A stretch of 64,000 nt of DNA from Cellulomonas sp. KRMCY2 (GTDB lineage: Bacteria; Actinomycetota; Actinomycetes; Actinomycetales; Cellulomonadaceae), in the NCBI RefSeq assembly GCF_000526515.1, contig NZ_JAGF01000001.1, positions 2,728,001 to 2,792,000 of the forward strand, written 5' to 3'. Positions 19,627 to 27,975 of this stretch are shown one piece after another; the stretch's first letter is position 1; every line of letters begins with the position of its first letter. The translations under genes were made by a program, and so were the position numbers. Under the pieces are notes generated by a model. That model was not told the origin of the DNA. It searched no databases and saw only the letters and a program-made list of their open reading frames with translations.

Positions 19627-20283
19627 GTGAGCCCCGACATCCCCGCGCCGGACCGCCGTGCGGCGCTCAAGCAGCGCCACCGGCGGGCGATCGTCGACGC
19701 CGCGGCATCGTTCATGGCGGAGCAGGAGGGCGTCGGCTTCACGGTCGACGACCTGGCAACCCGGGCGGACGTCGCCAGACGTACTGTCTTCAACCACTTC
19801 GCGTCGGTGGACGACATCGTCGCCGCCGTCTGTGCCGACGTGCTCGGCGGCGTGGTGGACAGCTTCGTCGCCCAGGTGTCCGCCGCCCCGGCCGCGCAGG
19901 GGTCGGCGTCGTCGATGTTCGACGAGGTCGCGCACGCACTGCGGACCACCGATCTCGTGACGCCGATGGCGTACCTGACCCGCACCCTCGGCAACCCCGA
20001 CGAGCAGTCACCCTGGCGTGCGGCCCTCCTGCTGCGCAGCTTCCACGACGTGAGCGAGCGCTTCTCCGCCGCGATGGCGGCACGTCATCCGGACGCCGAC
20101 CTCCTGGACGTGCAGCTCCTGGTCAACTCGCTCATGTCCGGGCTGATGATGCTGTACGGGCACTGGTTCGCCCTCACCGGAGCCGCCGACGACGAGCCGG
20201 CGCGGCACGTGTGGGCCGGCTTGGTGGACCGGCTCGTCGAGACCGTCCGAGGCGGTTACGGCACCCCGGCGCACGACCTGTGA
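19627..20283 (+). CDS. TetR-family transcriptional regulator
   Basis: 218 residues. The N-terminal HTH is RRAIVDAAASFMAEQEGVGF, DDLATRADVARRTVFNHFAS, VDDIVAAV, with a divergent helical ligand-binding C-terminus. It is 43 bases upstream of the MMPL transporter on the same strand and is probably its local repressor, with the palindrome at its own promoter as operator. The GTG start lacks a ribosome site, consistent with leaderless translation. Confidence 0.85.
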   Translation: MSPDIPAPDRRAALKQRHRRAIVDAAASFMAEQEGVGFTVDDLATRADVARRTVFNHFASVDDIVAAVCADVLGGVVDSFVAQVSAAPAAQGSASSMFDEVAHALRTTDLVTPMAYLTRTLGNPDEQSPWRAALLLRSFHDVSERFSAAMAARHPDADLLDVQLLVNSLMSGLMMLYGHWFALTGAADDEPARHVWAGLVDRLVETVRGGYGTPAHDL

Positions 20284-20326
20284 CGTCTTCTCCGACACCC
20301 GTACCTCACGACTCTGGAATGGAACC

Positions 20327-22825
20327 ATGGCAGAGATCCTCTTCCGGCTCGGCCTCCTGGCTGCGCGCCGTGCTCGCACGGTCATCGCTGTGTGGCTCGC
20401 CCTCCTCGCGGCAGCCGGCGTGGCCTTCGCCGTCGCCGGGGGCACCCTGGCGAACAGCTTCTCGATCCCGGGCACCCCGACCGGGGAGGTGACCGACCGG
20501 CTGCAGGCTGACCTTCCGGCGGTCGCCGGAGGCACCGGGACGGTGGTTCTCCGCACGGCGGACGGCACCCCCTTCACCGCGGTGCAGAGCGCGACGATCA
20601 GCGACCGGGTCGCCGAGGCGTCCGGCATCGACGGGGTCGAGACGGTCGTCGACCCGTTCGCGACCCGGGCCCAGCGCGCTGAGCAGCAGCAGCAGGTCGA
20701 CGGTGGTCTCGCGCAGCTCGAGCAGGGACGCGCGGAGCTCGCGCAGGGCAGGGAGCAGCTCGACGCCGCCCGGGCGCAGGCCGAGGCCGCGGGCGTGCTG
20801 GAGCAGGCTGCACCAGAGCTCGACCAGCAGCAGGCGGCACTCGAGGCCGGCGCGGTGGAGCTCGAGGCGGGCGCGGAGCAGCTGAGGCTCGCGGCGGCAC
20901 TGATGGAGATGTCCGCCGAGGTCCGCACCGTGTCGGCGGACGGCAGCACGGCCCTCGCCATCGCCATGTTCACCGAGACGTCTTTCGACGTCGCGCAGGA
21001 GACGAGGGACGCCCTCATGGCGACCTTCGAGGCCCCGATCCCCGGTGTGGTCGTCGACTTCTCGTCGGACGTCGCCAGCGGCGTGCCCGAGGTGTTCGGC
21101 GTCGCGGAGGCGCTGGGCCTGGTCGCGGCCGGCCTCGTGCTCGTGATCATGCTCGGCACGTTGGTCGGTGCGGGCCTGCCCATCCTGACCGCCCTGATCG
21201 GCGTCGCGATCGGCGCCCTCGGGGCGATGTCGTTGTCCGGCGTGGTCGAGATGGCATCGATGACACCCGTCCTGGGCATCATGCTCGGGCTCGCCGTCGG
21301 GATCGACTACGCCCTGTTCATCGTCAACCGGCACCGACGCCAGCTGAAGCACGGCTACGACGTCGACGAGTCGATCGGGCTCGCCAACGGGACCTCGGGC
21401 AACGCCGTGGTCTTCGCCGGCACCACGGTGCTCATCGCCCTGCTCGCGCTCAACGTCACGGGCATCCCCTTCCTGGCGCTGATGGGCACGGTGGGAGCGA
21501 TGTGCGTGGCGATCGCGGTGCTGATCGCGGTGACCCTGACGCCCGCGCTGCTCTCGCTGGCCGGGACGCGCATCCTCTCCCGCCGCGAGCGGGCGGCCCT
21601 CGTCGCGCAGCAGGCCGATGCCGCGACGGCGTCGGCCGTGCCCACCGTGCCCGGTCGACGGATGTCGACGACGGGGGCGGTCGTGCGCGTCCTCGGCGGT
21701 GTCGCCGGGTTGGTCCTCGTCGCGCTGCCGGCCGTGGACCTGCGGCTCGGTCTGCCCGACGGCTCGTCCGAGGCGCAGGACACGACCCAGTACCGCGCCT
21801 ACACCACGGTGTCCGAGCAGTTCGGAGCAGGTCAGACCGGCCCGCTCCTGGTGGTGGCGGACCTTCCCGGGTCGCCCACCGAGGCCGAGTCCCTCGCCTA
21901 CCAGGTCCAGGTCGCCGAACAGCTCTTCGCGCAGGACGACGTCCTGGCGGTCGTGCCCGTGGCCACGTCCGAGGACCGGACGGTCGCCGCCTTCCAGGTG
22001 GTGCCCGCCGAAGGCCCGACGACCGAGTCGACCGAGCTCCTGGTCACGACGCTGCGCGAGCTCTCCCCGCTCGACGGCGGGATCACGCTCGGCGTCGCCG
22101 GCCAGGCCAGCGGCAACATCGACATCTCGGACCGGCTCGCCGATGTGCTCCCGGCCTACCTGGGTGTCGTCGTGGGCCTGTCGCTGCTGATCCTGGTGAT
22201 CGTCTTCCGGTCGCTCCTCGTCCCGGCCATCGCGACGGCCGGCTTCGTCCTGTCCTACTTCGCCGCGCTCGGCGGTGTGGTGGCCATCTACCAGTGGGGC
22301 TGGTTCGGTGCGGTCTTCGGCGTCGACAACCCCGGCCCGGTCCTCAGCTTCCTGCCGACGCTGCTGGTCGGCATCCTGTTCGGCCTCGCCATGGACTACA
22401 TGCTCTTCATCGGCTCGGGCATGCGGGAGTCCTATGTGCACGGCGTCCCGGCCCGGCTCGCGGTGGCCCAGGGGGTCCACGCCGGCCGTGCCGTCGTCAC
22501 GGCCGCCGCGATCATCATGGCTTCGGTGTTCGGCGGCTTCGTCTTCGCCCACAGCGCGATGATCCGACCGGTCGGCTTCTCGCTCGCGCTCGGGGTCCTC
22601 CTCGACGCCTTCGTGGTGCGGATGCTCGTCGTCCCCGGGTTCATGCACCTGGTGGGCGACGCGGCGTGGTGGCTTCCCCGCTGGCTCGACCGGCTCCTGC
22701 CCGACGTCGACGTCGAGGGCGCGAAGCTCGAGCGCCGTCACCCGCACCACGTCCCCGAGGCGGGCGGCGCGGCGACGGGCGACCCGGACCGTCGCGATCC
22801 CGCCGGCACCGGCACGCACGGGTGA
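20327..22825 (+). CDS. MMPL-family RND transporter
   Basis: 832 residues with the two-fold MMPL/RND layout: one N-terminal helix, a large external domain, five helices (VAAGLVLVIMLGTLVGAGLP; LGLAVGIDYALFIVNRHRR), then the same again (LGVVVGLSLLILVIVFRS; GLAMDYMLFIGSGMRES). The two GxDY/MDY segments carry the Asp-Tyr pairs expected for proton relay. The first external loop includes a Gln/Glu/Ala-rich coiled-coil region (about residues 123-185). It probably exports a lipid or hydrophobic compound. It forms an operon with the TetR gene. The substrate is unknown. Confidence 0.9.
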   Translation: MAEILFRLGLLAARRARTVIAVWLALLAAAGVAFAVAGGTLANSFSIPGTPTGEVTDRLQADLPAVAGGTGTVVLRTADGTPFTAVQSATISDRVAEASGIDGVETVVDPFATRAQRAEQQQQVDGGLAQLEQGRAELAQGREQLDAARAQAEAAGVLEQAAPELDQQQAALEAGAVELEAGAEQLRLAAALMEMSAEVRTVSADGSTALAIAMFTETSFDVAQETRDALMATFEAPIPGVVVDFSSDVASGVPEVFGVAEALGLVAAGLVLVIMLGTLVGAGLPILTALIGVAIGALGAMSLSGVVEMASMTPVLGIMLGLAVGIDYALFIVNRHRRQLKHGYDVDESIGLANGTSGNAVVFAGTTVLIALLALNVTGIPFLALMGTVGAMCVAIAVLIAVTLTPALLSLAGTRILSRRERAALVAQQADAATASAVPTVPGRRMSTTGAVVRVLGGVAGLVLVALPAVDLRLGLPDGSSEAQDTTQYRAYTTVSEQFGAGQTGPLLVVADLPGSPTEAESLAYQVQVAEQLFAQDDVLAVVPVATSEDRTVAAFQVVPAEGPTTESTELLVTTLRELSPLDGGITLGVAGQASGNIDISDRLADVLPAYLGVVVGLSLLILVIVFRSLLVPAIATAGFVLSYFAALGGVVAIYQWGWFGAVFGVDNPGPVLSFLPTLLVGILFGLAMDYMLFIGSGMRESYVHGVPARLAVAQGVHAGRAVVTAAAIIMASVFGGFVFAHSAMIRPVGFSLALGVLLDAFVVRMLVVPGFMHLVGDAAWWLPRWLDRLLPDVDVEGAKLERRHPHHVPEAGGAATGDPDRRDPAGTGTHG

Positions 22826-22843
22826 GCCGCAGGCCCGGACCCG

Positions 22844-23599
22844 TCAGACGGCGAGCCGCGCCAGCACCCTGTCGCGCACCAGCCGTCGCGCGGCGACCAG
22901 CCGCACGGTCACCAGGACGGCGATGCTCTCGGCGGCGAGCAGCCCGATGAGGACCAGCAGCTGGGCCGCACCTGCCTCGGCAGCGGTCCCGCCACCCAGC
23001 AGGACGCCGACGAACGCCCCCGGCAGCGTGACGAGGCCGACGGTCCTGGTCTGATCGAGAGCGGGGACGAGCGCGAGGCCGGCCGACTCGCGCGCGACCT
23101 CGAGGGCCGCCTCACCGGGCAGGAAGCCGAGCGTCAGCGCGGCCTCGTACTCGCCCACCCGGTCGTCGAGCGTGTCCGCCATCCGCCGGCCCGCGAGGGA
23201 GGTGGCCGTCATCGACCCGCCCAGGACGATGCCGGCGATCGGCAGGATGCTCGCCGGTGCCCACGGCACGGTGCCTGAGGCGAGGATCAGCCCGACGACG
23301 GGCACGGCACCGGCCGCGATCGGGACGGCGGCCCACGGCCGGCGCAGGGGCAGCCCGAGCCGTCGGGTCGACGTCGCCGACGCCACCACGAACATCCCGG
23401 CCACGTACACCAGGGTCCAGGCGATCGAGTCCAGGACGACCACGAGCAGGGCCGAGACGACGGCGAGCTGCACGGTGGCGCGTCCGGCGGCGGTGAGCAC
23501 TGCCGTGCGCAACGGCAGACCGGCGACCGCCACGGCACCGACCGCCAGCGCGACGAGTGCCACGAGCACGACTGCGAGCGTCACCGACGGACTGACCAC
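22844..23599 (-). CDS. fetB: FetB-like (UPF0014) ABC permease
   Basis: 251 residues, mostly hydrophobic with about seven helices. Family hallmarks are AGRATVQLAVVSALLVVVLD, LGGSMTATSLAGRRM and ALVPALDQTRTVGLVTLPGA with FVGVLLGG following. In E. coli FetAB is linked to iron export. I place the start at GTG 23599; open sequence continues upstream to 23719 but is not hydrophobic or conserved-looking. No FetA-type ATPase is adjacent. It is convergent with the MMPL gene. Confidence 0.85.
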   Translation of the reverse strand: MVSPSVTLAVVLVALVALAVGAVAVAGLPLRTAVLTAAGRATVQLAVVSALLVVVLDSIAWTLVYVAGMFVVASATSTRRLGLPLRRPWAAVPIAAGAVPVVGLILASGTVPWAPASILPIAGIVLGGSMTATSLAGRRMADTLDDRVGEYEAALTLGFLPGEAALEVARESAGLALVPALDQTRTVGLVTLPGAFVGVLLGGGTAAEAGAAQLLVLIGLLAAESIAVLVTVRLVAARRLVRDRVLARLAV

Positions 23600-23708
23600 G
23601 CCCCCAGGTTGGCACGTCCGGGCCGTCAGGGGCGCGATACCGGGACAGATGGGTTGCCCGGCACCGATGTCCGCCGAACCGGGCCCGCGATGCGGTTCGA
23701 TCAGGTCC

Positions 23709-26018
23709 ATGAAGGTCAACGACGGCTACTGGCTCATCCGCAAGGGCATGACGACGCTGCACCCCGTCGTCGTGCATCACACCACCGCGACCCAGGGCAC
23801 GCTCACGGTCACGACGCTCACGCGGAGGAACGAGCACCGCGGCGCCGAGCTCAGCACCCCGACGATCACCGTCGAGCTCTCGTCGCCCGCTCCCGACGTG
23901 ATCGGCGTCAAGGTCACCCACCTGGCCGGCGCCCGACCTCGAACCCCCGGCTTCGAGATCGCGAGAGATCCGCAGACCGTCGTCGAGATCGCCGAGGACG
24001 GCGAGCAGGTAACCCTCACGTCCGGCGCGCTGACCGCCCGGGTCTCCCTCGGCGACCCGTGGTCGCTGACCTTCGAGGCCGACGGCCGTGAGCTGACCGG
24101 TAGCGCCGGCAAGTGCCTGGGCGCCGTGCTGACGGACGACGGCGAGCACCTGATGATCGAGCGCCTTGCCCTCGGCGTCGGGCAGAACGTCTACGGGTTC
24201 GGCGAGCGCTTCACACCGTTCGTCAAGAACGGTCAGGTCGTCGAGACCTGGAACGAGGACGGTGGCACGGCGAGCGAGCAGGCGTACAAGTCGGTGCCGT
24301 TCTACCTGACGGACGCGGGGTACGGCGTCTTCGTCGCCTCACCGGACAAGGTCTCCTTCGAGGTGGCGTCCGAGGTGGTCTCCAGGGTGGGCTTCTCGGT
24401 CCCGGGCCAGGAGCTCGAGTACTACGTCATCCACGGCCCGAGCCCCAAGGAGATCCTGCGGCGCTACACGGCCCTGACCGGTCGCCCCGCGCTGCCGCCG
24501 CCATGGTCCTTCGGTCTGTGGCTCTCGACGTCGTTCACGACCGACTACGACGAGGCCACCGTCACCGGGTTCGTCCAGGAGATGGCGGACCGCGACCTGC
24601 CGCTGAGCGTCCTGCACTTCGACTGCTACTGGATGCGCGCGCTGCACTGGTGCGACTTCGAGTGGGACCCGGTCGCGTTCCCCGACCCCCCGGCGATGCT
24701 CGCCCGCCTCAAGGAGCGCGGGCTGCACGTGAGCGTCTGGATCAACCCGTACCTGGGTCAGACGTCGCCGCTCTTCGCCGAGGCCGCCGAGGCCGGCTAC
24801 CTGGTGCGGCGGGCCGACGGCGACGTGTGGCAGTGGGACCAGTGGGTGGCCGGCATGGGCCTGGTCGACTTCACCAACCCGGCCGCGCGGCAGTGGTACG
24901 CGGCCAAGGTCACGGCGCTGGTGGACCTGGGCGTCGACTGCGTCAAGACGGACTTCGGCGAGCGCATCCCCACCGACGTCGTCTGGCACGACGGCTCCGA
25001 CCCGCAGCGCATGCACAACTACTACTCGCTGCTCTACAACCGCACGGTCTTCGAGGCGCTGGAGGCGAGCCGCGGCCGTGGCGACGCGGTGGTGTTCGCG
25101 CGGTCGGCGACGGCCGGTGGCCAGGAGTTCCCGGTGCACTGGGGCGGGGACTGCGAGTCGACCTGGTCGGCCATGGCCGAGTCGCTGCGCGGCGGCCTGT
25201 CCCTCGGCGTGAGCGGGTTCGGCTTCTGGAGCCACGACATCGGTGGGTTCGAGGGCACGCCGTCGGCCGCGCTGTTCAAGCGGTGGGTCGCGTTCGGTCT
25301 GCTGTCCTCGCACAGCCGCCTGCACGGCAGCGCGTCGTACCGGGTGCCGTGGGCCTTCGACGACGAGGCCGTCGACGTCCTGCGGACCTTCACGCGGCTC
25401 AAGCTGCGCCTCATGCCGTACCTGTGGGCGGCCGCCGTCGAGGCCCATGAGCAGGGTGTGCCGATGATGCGGGCCATGGTCGTGGAGTTCCCGGACGACC
25501 CGGGTGCGGCTGCCCTGGACCGCCAGTACATGCTCGGCCCGGACCTGCTCGTCGCGCCGGTGATGAGCGACGACGGCCGGGTGACGTACTACGTGCCCGA
25601 CGGCGTGTGGACGAACGTGCTGGCCGGCACGATGGTGCGGGGCCCACGCTGGGTCACGGCCGACCACGGCTTCGAGAGCCTGCCGCTGCTGGCCCGGCCC
25701 GGGGCCGTCGTCGCGGTGGGCGCACGCGAGGACCGGCCCGACTACGACCTGGCCGACGGCGTCACGCTCGAGGTCTACCCGATGTCCGACGGCCAGGTCA
25801 CCGAGGTCACGGTGCACGGGCCGGACGGCGCGGCGGCAGCCCGGTTCGAGGTGTGGCGCGAGGCGACAGTCGTGCACGCCCGCCTGGTCGACGGGGCGGC
25901 GGGCCGGTGGAGCCTGTGCCTGGTCGACGGTGCCTGGGGCAGCGGCGAGGACCGCGGCCCGCGGGCCGTGGTGGCCGACGGCGCCGCGCAGGTCGCGGTG
26001 GAGGTCCCGATCGGCTGA
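23709..26018 (+). CDS. yicI: Alpha-xylosidase, glycoside hydrolase family 31 (YicI-like)
   Basis: 769 residues, close to YicI (772). An N-terminal beta-sandwich (GH31 mutarotase-like) leads to GVGQNVYGFGERFTPFVKNG, then the TIM barrel with PPWSFGLWLSTSF, LHFDCYWMR and the nucleophile Asp in VKTDFGERIPTDV, then the acid/base Asp in HWGGDCESTW, and SHDIGGFEG. C-terminal beta domains follow. There is no signal peptide, so it is cytoplasmic and probably removes alpha-1,6-xylose from xyloglucan oligosaccharides. The ATG at 23709 is chosen by homology-like fit; the ribosome site is weak. It stands alone, with no transporter beside it. Confidence 0.9.
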   Translation: MKVNDGYWLIRKGMTTLHPVVVHHTTATQGTLTVTTLTRRNEHRGAELSTPTITVELSSPAPDVIGVKVTHLAGARPRTPGFEIARDPQTVVEIAEDGEQVTLTSGALTARVSLGDPWSLTFEADGRELTGSAGKCLGAVLTDDGEHLMIERLALGVGQNVYGFGERFTPFVKNGQVVETWNEDGGTASEQAYKSVPFYLTDAGYGVFVASPDKVSFEVASEVVSRVGFSVPGQELEYYVIHGPSPKEILRRYTALTGRPALPPPWSFGLWLSTSFTTDYDEATVTGFVQEMADRDLPLSVLHFDCYWMRALHWCDFEWDPVAFPDPPAMLARLKERGLHVSVWINPYLGQTSPLFAEAAEAGYLVRRADGDVWQWDQWVAGMGLVDFTNPAARQWYAAKVTALVDLGVDCVKTDFGERIPTDVVWHDGSDPQRMHNYYSLLYNRTVFEALEASRGRGDAVVFARSATAGGQEFPVHWGGDCESTWSAMAESLRGGLSLGVSGFGFWSHDIGGFEGTPSAALFKRWVAFGLLSSHSRLHGSASYRVPWAFDDEAVDVLRTFTRLKLRLMPYLWAAAVEAHEQGVPMMRAMVVEFPDDPGAAALDRQYMLGPDLLVAPVMSDDGRVTYYVPDGVWTNVLAGTMVRGPRWVTADHGFESLPLLARPGAVVAVGAREDRPDYDLADGVTLEVYPMSDGQVTEVTVHGPDGAAAARFEVWREATVVHARLVDGAAGRWSLCLVDGAWGSGEDRGPRAVVADGAAQVAVEVPIG

Positions 26019-26094
26019 GGTCCGTCCGGCGGGCGCAGACCGGTTGCAGTGATGTTGGTGGCGCGGAACGGGCTCGGATGGGCGGTATGTCGCT

Positions 26095-26100
26095 TACCCT
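26095..26100 (+). promoter_or_regulatory. -10 box (TACCCT) of the LCP gene, leaderless
   Basis: TANNNT with seven bases before the GTG at 26108 and no ribosome site between them. Confidence 0.35.
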
Positions 26101-26107
26101 CTCGGGT

Positions 26108-27220
26108 GTGAGCGACCAGCAGCCCGCCGAGACCACCGAACCCGCCGAGGGCCCGTCCCCGCTTCCGGCCGAGCCGCGTCGGCGGCGCTTCCGCGACCGC
26201 ACGCTGCTGTTCACGCTGACCATCGTGCTGACGGTGCTCGTCGTCGGTGCGACAGTCGCCGCCGGCATGTTCGCCATCCGGCTGAACGGGAACCTCGAAC
26301 GGATCGCGGACCCGTTCGTCGCGCTGCCCTCCCGGCCCTCGATGCCGGCGCCCACCCCGGACGAGGCCGGTGATCTCCCGGCGGACACGGCGATGAACCT
26401 CCTCGTCCTCGGCTCCGACAGCCGGGTCTCCGCCGGTGACCCCGGTGACTGGGAGCAGGGCGCGCAGCGGACCGACGCGATCATGCTGGTGCACATCCCG
26501 GCCGACAACTCGGCCGCCTACGTGATGTCGATCCCGCGCGACTCCTGGGTGGACATCCCCGGACACGGCATGGCCAAGATCAACGCGGCGTACTCCTACG
26601 GGGGGCCGGCGCTCCTGATCGAGACGATGGAGCAGCTCACCGACGTACGCATCGACCACCTGGCGATCGCCGACTTCGAGTCCTTCACCGAGCTGACCGA
26701 CGCCATCGGCGGCGTCCGGATGACCCTCAAGGAGGATCTCGTCGACCACGGCACACTGATCCTCCCGGCGGGGGAGCACCAGCTGACCGGTGAGCAGGCG
26801 CTGACCTACGTGCGGCAGCGCAAGAACCTGGCCCGGGGTGACTTCGACCGGGTGCAGCGCCAGCAGGCGTGGGTGCGGGCGATCATGGACAAGGTCCGCA
26901 ACGACGGCGTCCTGACCAGCCCGAACCGCCTGACCACGTTCCTGGACACCGCGACCCGCTCGGTGGCGGTCGACGAGGGCTTCTCGGTGCAGGAGATGCT
27001 CGGCATCGGGAACCGGGTCAAGGGCCTCGCGTCGGCGGACGTCCAGTTCTTCACGGTGCCGATCGAGGGCATCGGCACCTCCGCGGACGGCCAGAGCATC
27101 GTCCTGCTCGACGAGGCGCCCTTCGACACCCTGATGGCGGCGGTGCGGGACGACGCCCTCGCGGGTTACCTGGCCGAGCACGCCGACGACGTCGACACGC
27201 TGCCCGACGTCGCGCCCTGA
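26108..27220 (+). CDS. LytR-CpsA-Psr (LCP) family cell-wall glycopolymer ligase
   Basis: About 370 residues: a cytoplasmic Arg-rich N-terminus, one membrane helix (LLFTLTIVLTVLVVGATVAA), then the external LCP domain. Motifs include MNLLVLGSDSR, QRTDAIMLVHI, MSIPRDSWVDIPG followed by KINAAYSYGG, and YVRQRKNLARGDFDRVQRQQ, carrying the conserved Arg and Asp residues that bind the lipid pyrophosphate. Such enzymes move glycopolymers from a lipid carrier to peptidoglycan. The start is uncertain: GTG 26108 fits a leaderless promoter, while ATG 26087 and 26078 are in frame. The next gene is a convergent tyrosine phosphatase. Confidence 0.9.
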   Translation: MSDQQPAETTEPAEGPSPLPAEPRRRRFRDRTLLFTLTIVLTVLVVGATVAAGMFAIRLNGNLERIADPFVALPSRPSMPAPTPDEAGDLPADTAMNLLVLGSDSRVSAGDPGDWEQGAQRTDAIMLVHIPADNSAAYVMSIPRDSWVDIPGHGMAKINAAYSYGGPALLIETMEQLTDVRIDHLAIADFESFTELTDAIGGVRMTLKEDLVDHGTLILPAGEHQLTGEQALTYVRQRKNLARGDFDRVQRQQAWVRAIMDKVRNDGVLTSPNRLTTFLDTATRSVAVDEGFSVQEMLGIGNRVKGLASADVQFFTVPIEGIGTSADGQSIVLLDEAPFDTLMAAVRDDALAGYLAEHADDVDTLPDVAP

Positions 27221-27235
27221 GCGAGCCCGGGCGCC

Positions 27236-27844
27236 TCAGCCCGTGGCCAGCCGGAGGATCGCGTCGACTGCCGGCTTGAGCTGACCGAAGGACCGCGCGT
27301 AGGCGGCGTCGCCCAGCCCGTACGGGTCGACGACGTCGTCCTGCGCGGGCCGCGCGGGGTGCGGCGTGCGCCGTCCCGCGGCCAGCGCGACCAGCGCTGC
27401 GAGCCGCTCGGCCGGCCGGCCGGCCGGTAGCTCGTCGTGGTCGACGTCGGCGGTGAGCCGGGCGAGCTCGCGCAGCGTGAACGTGCGCCGCACGGCGTTC
27501 GGGACCAGGTGCACGATGGCGGCACGGTGACCGCGGGTCAGGCCGAGCACCAGGTCCGCGTCGTCGACGAGCTGGTGGGTCAGCTGCCGCGCGGCGAAGT
27601 CGTCGGCCGACGCGCCGGCGCCGACCAGCAGCGGGACCATCGGCGCGGACACCGGGGCGCCGACCACCGCCCTGGTCCCGGCGCTGCCGACCACGACGCC
27701 GGACGGCGACCCGAGTCCGGCAGCCAGCAGCCGCTCGACGGCGGGGGACCGGCAGATGTTGCCGGTGCAGACCACCAGGACGGCGAAGGGGTGGTGGATG
27801 GGCGCGTCGGGCTGGCCGTCGTCGGCCAGGGGTGGGGTGTTCAC
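27236..27844 (-). CDS. Low-molecular-weight protein-tyrosine phosphatase
   Basis: 202 residues. The P-loop VCTGNICRSP near residue 25 is the C-x5-R-S catalytic signature, and the general acid motif is DVVDPYGLGD near the C-terminus. It is somewhat longer than the usual 150-165, with an insert rich in Ala/Arg around residues 130-160. GTG 27844 is chosen because it puts about 22 residues before the catalytic Cys; a GTG at 27907 is in frame. Family members dephosphorylate tyrosine kinases of exopolysaccharide systems, which would suit the LCP neighbour, but the two genes converge and no kinase is present. Confidence 0.85.
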   Translation of the reverse strand: MNTPPLADDGQPDAPIHHPFAVLVVCTGNICRSPAVERLLAAGLGSPSGVVVGSAGTRAVVGAPVSAPMVPLLVGAGASADDFAARQLTHQLVDDADLVLGLTRGHRAAIVHLVPNAVRRTFTLRELARLTADVDHDELPAGRPAERLAALVALAAGRRTPHPARPAQDDVVDPYGLGDAAYARSFGQLKPAVDAILRLATG

Positions 27845-27877
27845 GGTGACAGTCTGGTGGGTGCGCGGCCTCCGTGA

Positions 27878-27911
27878 CGGCAGTGCCCACTCACCGGCAG
27901 CGCCCACTCAC
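27878..27911. repeat. 17-bp tandem duplication between divergent genes
   Basis: CGGCAGTGCCCACTCAC (27878-27894) is repeated with one change at 27895-27911, and a partial third copy follows. It lies between the phosphatase start and the GGDEF/EAL start and could be regulatory or a slippage product. Confidence 0.7.
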
Positions 27912-27975
27912 GGGCAGCCGACCGTGGCTTTCACCCGCCTCGGGGCCTGTCACGACGGCGGGGTTGCTCAAGTTC

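Noticed and set aside
20306-22819. 837-codon minus-strand frame opposite the MMPL gene, and similar frames opposite both GGDEF-EAL genes (27931-30234, 30279-32600)
   Set aside because: The translations are dominated by His/Asp/Arg/Glu repeats typical of antisense readings; the sense proteins have full domain sets.
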